A stretch of 32,211 nt of DNA, taken from positions 1 to 32,211 of the forward strand of contig JAGWZW010000041.1 in assembly GCA_018971835.1 (NCBI GenBank). The letters are read 5' to 3'. The notes below the pieces were generated by a model. The model did not search any database. It was not told where the DNA came from and was given only the letters and a program-made list of their open reading frames with translations. The translations under genes and the position numbers were made by a program. The first letter of the stretch is position 1; each line of letters starts with the position of its first letter. This DNA is from Alphaproteobacteria bacterium (GTDB lineage Bacteria > Pseudomonadota > Alphaproteobacteria > Micropepsales > Micropepsaceae). Of this stretch, positions 30,124 to 32,211 are shown piece by piece.

Positions 30124-30162
30124 AAAAAAAGTTGGCCCCGCATGCTTCGACCATGCGAGGCC
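30124..30162 (-). terminator. Rho-independent terminator after the pentapeptide gene
   Basis: Read on the minus strand, GGCCTCGCATG (30162-30152) pairs with CATGCGGGGCC (30144-30134) over 11 bp with one U-G pair, around a 7-base loop. A run of seven T (30130-30124) follows after AAC. It lies about 30 bp after the stop of the pentapeptide-repeat gene and is oriented to end its transcript. Confidence 0.88.
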
Positions 30163-30190
30163 GGTGCTCTCAGGTGTCAGCGAGAGGAAA

Positions 30191-30649
30191 TCAGGAGCAG
30201 ACGGGAACTTTCATGCCCGCAGGGGCTTTCGTCTTGGCGTCGCCGCAGGCCTTGTCGAGCTGGGCCTGGGTGAGGCCCCTGGCCTGGCGTAAATCCGTGC
30301 CCTTGAAGCTGGTGATGTTGAGGTTGGCGCCGGCGAAATCCGCGCCGTCCAGATCGGCATGGGCGAGGTTGGCGCCGGAGAGGTTGGTGCCGCGGAAGCT
30401 GGCCCCGGCGAAATTCGCATAGGACATGCACATCAGCGTGGCGTTAGCGCCGTCGAAATCCGCGCCGGAGAGGTTGTGCCCCTTGACGCAGGTGTTGCTG
30501 AGGTCCGCGCCCTCGAGCTGGCAGCGGACGCAATCGACGATGCCGCCGTGGATGCGGGCCACCTCGGCCGGATCGGCGTGAGGCGCTGCGGCGAGCGCCG
30601 GGGCGGCGAGGGCAAGGCCGGCAAGGGCGAGGAAGAGGGCGGTCTTCAT
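30191..30649 (-). CDS. Exported pentapeptide-repeat protein
   Basis: This 152-residue protein begins with a signal peptide (MKTALFLALAGLALAAPALA, cut near residue 20-22). The mature part has roughly a dozen A(D/N)LxX-type repeats from LEGADLSN to GTDLRQ, which should form a short right-handed quadrilateral beta-helix. Five or six cysteines (CVRC, NTC, LMC, KAC, PVC) would allow disulfides in the periplasm. The function is unknown. I chose ATG 30649 because it starts the signal peptide; the frame stays open for 60 codons upstream without homology. A strong terminator follows the stop. Confidence 0.9.
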   Translation of the reverse strand: MKTALFLALAGLALAAPALAAAPHADPAEVARIHGGIVDCVRCQLEGADLSNTCVKGHNLSGADFDGANATLMCMSYANFAGASFRGTNLSGANLAHADLDGADFAGANLNITSFKGTDLRQARGLTQAQLDKACGDAKTKAPAGMKVPVCS

Positions 30650-31096
30650 GGGCTCAGTCCCGTCTTGAAACGACTGCCCTGGAGCCTTGCAAGGGCCACG
30701 CCGCCAGTTTGGGCACAAGATGTTGCGGTTTGGGCCGGGCCGAAGCATTCGTTCCGAAATTTTCGGGAGTACCCCCTCCCCCTGTCGCGGCGGGCGCGTG
30801 CCGGGGCGGGACACGGCTGTTCCGGGCATATGGGAGCCGGAACCAGCGGCGGCAAGGGCGCTGGCGGCGCCTACATCTGTCCCAGGTCATGTGGGCAGGT
30901 TGGGGATGACTTTGGGATGTCAGCCTGAATCAGAGGCTTGCCCTGAGTTGCTTAGATCGCCCTTGGGGATGAGGCGGTGATCGGTGCGAGGATGGAATGT
31001 GGATAAAGTAGCGGCTACCGGCCCGCTTGACGCTGCCAGCCGCCAACCCAAAATCCGGCCATGCGGCGGGGTTTCGTCTCAACATGAGATGGTGTT
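30650..31096. other. Intergenic region without a convincing gene
   Basis: These 447 bp lie between the divergently oriented backs of two minus-strand genes. They hold the ribosome site for the pentapeptide gene and the G-rich repeat copy B. Short open frames on both strands have no start context or recognisable motif. I see no clear promoter pair. Confidence 0.5.
30747..30782 (+). repeat. G-rich GGGGTACCCC repeat, copy B
   Basis: ATTCGTTCCGAAATTTTCGG followed by GAGTACCCCCTCCCCC matches the minus strand of 2842-2877 over about 36 bases with a few differences. It is intergenic, about 100 bp upstream of the pentapeptide-repeat gene. Confidence 0.5.
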
Positions 31097-31297
31097 TCAG
31101 TTTGTATTTTTCGAGCGGTCATCTATTGGCCATCGGCTATAGGCAAGCAGCGGAATCAGGATCGGCCACAAGCCAGCTAAGAGAACCCATGCGGGATTAA
31201 ATCCGATGCGATAGAGAATGCGGCCGATGCAAAAGAACGTGTGCAGCAATACAGCAAGAATAATTAGGCCGAAGACCACTGATTCCCATCCTGACAT
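31097..31297 (-). CDS. Small membrane protein, unrecognised
   Basis: This 66-residue protein has two hydrophobic helices, SVVFGLIILAVLLHTFFCIG (about 6-25) and PAWVLLAGLWPILIPLLAYS (about 35-54), and a polar tail DDRSKNTN. I do not recognise a family. The ATG at 31297 has an excellent GGAGG 5 bp upstream, which supports it being a real gene. Base use is less GC-rich than in the core genes around it. Confidence 0.65.
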   Translation of the reverse strand: MSGWESVVFGLIILAVLLHTFFCIGRILYRIGFNPAWVLLAGLWPILIPLLAYSRWPIDDRSKNTN

Positions 31298-31426
31298 GAT
31301 GCCTCCAAGACTGGATTAGATTTTTTTGTACAGACAGCGCTTCTTCAGCAGATTTGCCGCGTCCATAATAGCGCATAGGGTTCCCATGGGTATGAACTTG
31401 TCCCTGACGCTGGCCGGGATGGTTGA

Positions 31427-31588
31427 GAAGCATTGCTAGTCTGGTTCGAAAGCCACGAGACGCTGACGGCGGCGATCCAGCGCGAAACCAGCCTCAAGCG
31501 CTGGAAGCGGGACTGGAAGCTCGATCTCATCACCGCCGCCAATCCCACCTGGCGCGATCTGGCCGAGACGGAGTTGTGGGGGCTGTAA
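31427..31588 (+). pseudogene. C-terminal remnant of a GIY-YIG nuclease family gene
   Basis: Codons from 31427 to the TAA at 31586-31588 read ALLVWFESHETLTAAIQRE, then TSLKRWKRDWKLDLITAANP, then TWRDLAETELWGL. This is the usual ending of small GIY-YIG (YhbQ/UPF0213-like) proteins (LVWYExH...REKxIKxWxRxWKxxLIExxNPxWxDL). The GIY-YIG N-terminal half is absent. A stop lies in frame at 31424-31426, and VEKH just upstream (31421-31432) is in a different frame, suggesting a deletion. It is therefore truncated and frameshifted. Confidence 0.75.
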
Positions 31589-31701
31589 CCCCTAGCCCGT
31601 CATTGCCGCTCGTCGGTGCCGCCGTTGAGTGTGCGGTGTGCGCGGATCGTTGCGGCGGATTGTGCGCGAGATTTTGGGACTCAGATGTTTATCCAAGTCT
31701 C

Positions 31702-31817
31702 CGTCATGGCCGGCCACCGAGCCGGCCATCCATCTGCCGAGCGTCTGCGAGGCCATGATTCTCTTCGGCGCGCAGACGCGCGCCGGATAGATGGCCGGGT
31801 CAAGCCCGGCCATGACG
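31702..31817. repeat. REP-like nested palindromic element
   Basis: Two perfect 9-bp hairpins flank the element: ATGGCCGGC/GCCGGCCAT (31706-31729) and ATGGCCGGG/CCCGGCCAT (31791-31813). The outer ends CGTCATGGCCGG (31702-31713) and CCGGCCATGACG (31806-31817) are also an inverted repeat. Inside, GCGTCTGCG (31741-31749) pairs with CGCAGACGC (31771-31779). Elements like this, read as MAGLDPAIYPARV on one strand, are scattered through many alphaproteobacterial genomes. Confidence 0.8.
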
Positions 31818-31871
31818 ACGAAATTTGAGTGAAATAGGCAACAGCTAGGATCGCCCCTAGTCAAGATTGCC

Positions 31872-32087
31872 CTATAATATCTCTATAGCTTTTCGAAGCG
31901 CTTCTTTCGCCTCGTGCTTTGCGGCAGCCTCTAACTGGCTGGTTGTCTCTTGGCCGGTCATCGGCATATGAAGTTGATTGATCGCGACAAGAGCTGGAGG
32001 AGAACTTCCTGGGAACTGAATCAACACATTTCCCATCTTCTGTGCAAAGTCAAACGTGATGCTGATTATCTTGCAATCGGTGTTCAT
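31872..32087 (-). CDS. 71-residue hypothetical protein downstream of nrdJ
   Basis: This 71-residue protein begins MNTDCKIISITFDFAQKMGN, has a beta-rich first half (VLIQFPGSSPPALVAINQLH) and an Ala/Glu-rich helical end (SQLEAAAKHEAKEALRKAIE). I do not recognise it. The ATG at 32087 has GGGAGAG upstream at good spacing, better than the longer frame that would begin inside nrdJ. It starts 17 bp after the nrdJ stop on the same strand and may share its transcript. Confidence 0.6.
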   Translation of the reverse strand: MNTDCKIISITFDFAQKMGNVLIQFPGSSPPALVAINQLHMPMTGQETTSQLEAAAKHEAKEALRKAIEIL

Positions 32088-32104
32088 GTTGCTCTCCCAC
32101 TGTT

Positions 32105-32211
32105 CTAGCTGCACCCACTCGTGCTGCCGCAGGTGTTGCACTTCATGCAGGTGCCGTTGCGCACGAGGGTGAAGTTGCCGCAGGCGCCGCAGGCATCGCC
32201 CTCATAGCCCT
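32105..32211 (-). CDS. nrdJ: Vitamin B12-dependent ribonucleotide reductase, C-terminal end (partial)
   Basis: The last 35 codons of a minus-strand gene run in from the right edge. They read GYEGDACGACGNFTLV, then RNGTCMKCNTCGSTSGCS and a stop. This four-CxxC-like zinc-ribbon tail with the final Cys-rich GSTSGCS is the characteristic C-terminus of class II (adenosylcobalamin-dependent) ribonucleotide reductases, which make deoxyribonucleotides with or without oxygen. The rest of the gene lies outside the window. Confidence 0.88.
   Translation of the reverse strand, partial: GYEGDACGACGNFTLVRNGTCMKCNTCGSTSGCS

Noticed and set aside
30687..30980. Plus-strand ORF of 97 codons in the pentapeptide-membrane protein gap
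   Set aside because: No ribosome site or motif, Arg/Pro/Gly-rich composition, and it spans the G-rich repeat.
31197..31433. Minus-strand ORF with RYYGRGKSAEEALS
   Set aside because: It overlaps the better-supported 66-residue membrane protein and has no convincing start or family.
31592..31864. Minus-strand ORF containing MAGLDPAIYPARV
   Set aside because: This is the familiar spurious translation of the palindromic repeat, not a gene.

Overview
The window looks like a chromosomal segment of a high-GC alphaproteobacterium. The reasons are a GCS2-type GshA beside RsmE, the order ctaC-ctaD-ctaB-coxF-ctaE-DUF983-SURF1 followed by thrC-M16 peptidase-GNAT, an ispH-thrB-rnhA cluster, a split GcvPA/GcvPB behind a tandem glycine riboswitch, and the C-terminus of a B12-dependent ribonucleotide reductase at the right edge. 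I cannot name the genus from sequence alone. I see no tRNA, rRNA, CRISPR array or intact transposase.

Layout. 1-2.3 kb (+): rsmE and gshA. 2.4-3.4 kb: an unrecognised ORF carrying a G-rich repeat and a GGQPGN...HGRYGK motif, running antisense into its neighbour. 3.06-6.41 kb (-): a tight operon of tldD, a RuBisCO-like protein, a small cupin and a DUF952 protein. 6.41-6.73 kb: divergent regulatory region with a TTGA-N6-TCAA (FNR/FixK-type) palindrome. 6.73-12.35 kb (+): the aa3-type cytochrome c oxidase operon, notably without ctaG. 12.35-18.58 kb (+): thrC, an M16 peptidase, a GNAT acetyltransferase and a membrane PAS-GGDEF-EAL protein. 18.5-22.1 kb: yqgE (-), peroxiredoxin (+), and the minus-strand operon ispH-thrB-rnhA. 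22.2-24.8 kb (+): a double-CDGSH protein, a lipoprotein and argS. 24.8-29.6 kb (+): promoter, tandem glycine riboswitch and gcvT-gcvH-gcvPA-gcvPB. 29.6-32.2 kb: accessory-looking end with a DUF1203 protein, an exported pentapeptide-repeat protein with a clear terminator, a small membrane protein, a decayed GIY-YIG nuclease, a REP-like nested palindrome, a 71-residue unknown protein and the end of nrdJ.

How the genes work together. The cox block makes the oxidase subunits (ctaC, ctaD, ctaE), heme O (ctaB) and assembly factors (SURF1, CoxF-like). The gcv block is a complete T/H/P glycine cleavage set controlled by glycine. thrB and thrC together convert homoserine to threonine. The RuBisCO-like/cupin pair resembles the pair that, in Rhodospirillum rubrum, turns a 5-methylthioadenosine-derived sugar phosphate into deoxyxylulose 5-phosphate. 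If that holds here, it would feed the same isoprenoid pathway that ispH completes. This link is inference, and the RuBisCO-like protein has a His where the Mg-binding Glu normally sits.
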